6,347 bases of DNA. It comes from Microthrixaceae bacterium (lineage in GTDB: Bacteria; Actinomycetota; Acidimicrobiia; Acidimicrobiales; Acidimicrobilacustridaceae). Made by a program: the position numbers and the translations under genes. The stretch is taken from positions 1 through 6,347 of the forward strand of contig CANGMY010000091.1 of NCBI GenBank assembly GCA_947455015.1. Direction: 5' to 3'. The notes beneath the pieces were generated by a model. It was not told the origin of the DNA and searched no databases. It saw nothing but the letters and a program-made list of their open reading frames with translations. Within the stretch, counting starts at the first letter, position 1, and each line of letters begins with the position of its first letter. This document shows positions 5,535 through 6,347 of the stretch, in pieces.

Positions 5535-5541
5535 ATCCACG

Positions 5542-6347
5542 GTGAGCACTTTTCTTGAAGCAATCCATGAACGTGTCGTCATTTTCGACGGCGGCATGGG
5601 TACGTGTATTCAGACCAGCGGGGTAACCGCCGACGACTTTGGTGGCCCCGATCTCGAGGGCTGCAACGAACTTCTCGTCGTGACCCGACCCGACGTGATT
5701 GCTGACGTGCATGCCCGCTACCTCGAGGTGGGCTGCGATGTCATCGAAACCGACACCTTTGGCGCTTTCGCCATCCCATTGGGCGAATATGACATCGCTG
5801 ATCGTGTTCACGAACTCAATGTGGCCGCCGCCCGCCTCGCTCGTGGCGTAGCAAACGATTTCTCCACCCCAGATCGCCCCCGATGGGTTGCCGGTTCGAT
5901 CGGGCCAGGCACCCGCTTTCCGTCACTTGGGCAAATCCGTTACGCCGAGCTCCGAGATCACTACGAAGCCCAAAGTCGGGCGTTGATCGAGGGCGGCGTT
6001 GATCTACTCATCATCGAAACGATGTTCGACCTTCTCACAGTGAAGGCGGCCATGAACGGTGCCCGTCGCGCCATGCGTGCCGAAGGCAAAGAACTTCCAC
6101 TTCAGGTGCAGGTCACGATGGAACTCACCGGCCGAATGCTGCCGGGCACGGAAATCGCTGCAGCACTTGCGGCCATCGATCCGCTTCATCCCGATGTCAT
6201 CGGCATCAACTGTGCAACTGGTCCCGTGGAAATGGGCGAGCATCTTCGCCATCTCGCCGCTCACGCCCGCATGCCCATTTCTTGCATTCCCAACGCCGGT
6301 CTTCCCAGCGTGGTCGACGGACACATGCATTACGACCTCTCCCCCGA
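5542..6347 (+). CDS. metH: Cobalamin-dependent methionine synthase, N-terminal homocysteine-binding domain (partial)
   Basis: The first 268 residues are visible; the gene continues past the right edge. They form the homocysteine S-methyltransferase barrel: FDGGMGTCIQ at 15-24, EGCNELLVVTRPDVI at 39-53, CDVIETDTFGAF at 65-76, VAGSIGPGTRFPSLG at 116-130, LLIIETMFDLLTVKAAM at 155-171, and the first zinc-ligand cysteine, Cys224, in GINCATGP. The other two zinc cysteines (a GGCC-type motif) would lie beyond the window. Full MetH moves a methyl group from methyltetrahydrofolate through methylcobalamin to homocysteine, giving methionine. The style of the segment after the cysteine (MPISCIPNAGLPSVVDG, 244-260) fits actinobacterial MetH. 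A stand-alone homocysteine methyltransferase cannot be fully excluded since the folate, cobalamin and reactivation domains are not seen. It is divergent from the cobalamin adenosyltransferase. Asp71 replaces the asparagine usual in the ETNTFG motif. Confidence 0.92.
   Translation, partial: MSTFLEAIHERVVIFDGGMGTCIQTSGVTADDFGGPDLEGCNELLVVTRPDVIADVHARYLEVGCDVIETDTFGAFAIPLGEYDIADRVHELNVAAARLARGVANDFSTPDRPRWVAGSIGPGTRFPSLGQIRYAELRDHYEAQSRALIEGGVDLLIIETMFDLLTVKAAMNGARRAMRAEGKELPLQVQVTMELTGRMLPGTEIAAALAAIDPLHPDVIGINCATGPVEMGEHLRHLAAHARMPISCIPNAGLPSVVDGHMHYDLSP

Noticed and set aside
5458..5541. In-frame upstream ATG that would extend MetH by 28 residues
   Set aside because: No Shine-Dalgarno sequence precedes it and the added residues are Arg-rich and unlike the family; GTG 5542 has AGGAG at good spacing.
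5374..5811. A 145-codon open frame on the minus strand antisense to metH
   Set aside because: It lies over the conserved MetH start and the divergent gap, has no recognisable motif, and its overlap with the adenosyltransferase start is unlikely for a real gene.

Overview
The window carries seven protein-coding genes packed head to tail or back to back, with no RNA genes, mobile elements or CRISPR arrays visible. Moderately high GC (about 58-60% by eye), three GTG starts with clear Shine-Dalgarno sequences, and the protein types (an uncharacterised family of actinobacterial type, a metH of actinobacterial type, a rhodanese-MoeB fusion) suggest an actinomycete, perhaps an aquatic member of Acidimicrobiia. 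The taxonomic call is inference from protein style, not a database match.

Layout: positions 1-1344 read leftwards, with a sirtuin (574-1344) followed by the 5' part of a rhodanese-ThiF/MoeB fusion (1-477, running off the window). Divergent from the sirtuin, a GT2 glycosyltransferase (1421-2158) overlaps by 4 bp a small DUF2304 membrane protein (2155-2553); together they form a two-gene operon probably acting on polyprenyl-phosphate sugars at the membrane. A 127-bp gap with two perfect inverted repeats and a weak promoter-like sequence leads to an uncharacterised 218-residue protein (2681-3337). This gene collides tail to tail, with a 20-bp overlap, with leucyl aminopeptidase pepA (3318-4790, minus), which lies 36 bp downstream of a PduO-type cobalamin adenosyltransferase (4827-5393, minus). 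Across a 148-bp divergent gap starts the cobalamin-dependent methionine synthase metH (5542 to the window end, plus).

Functionally this is mostly housekeeping: sulfur transfer and ubiquitin-like activation, protein deacylation, lipid-linked sugar synthesis, peptide turnover, and a back-to-back pair of B12 genes, one making adenosylcobalamin and the other using methylcobalamin. No obviously new multi-gene system is present. The most interesting items are the N-terminal position of the rhodanese domain in the MoeB fusion, the uncharacterised gene with a strong hairpin in its leader, the shared regulatory space between the two B12 genes, and several short palindromes in intergenic regions. No gene-free stretch exceeds 150 bp.
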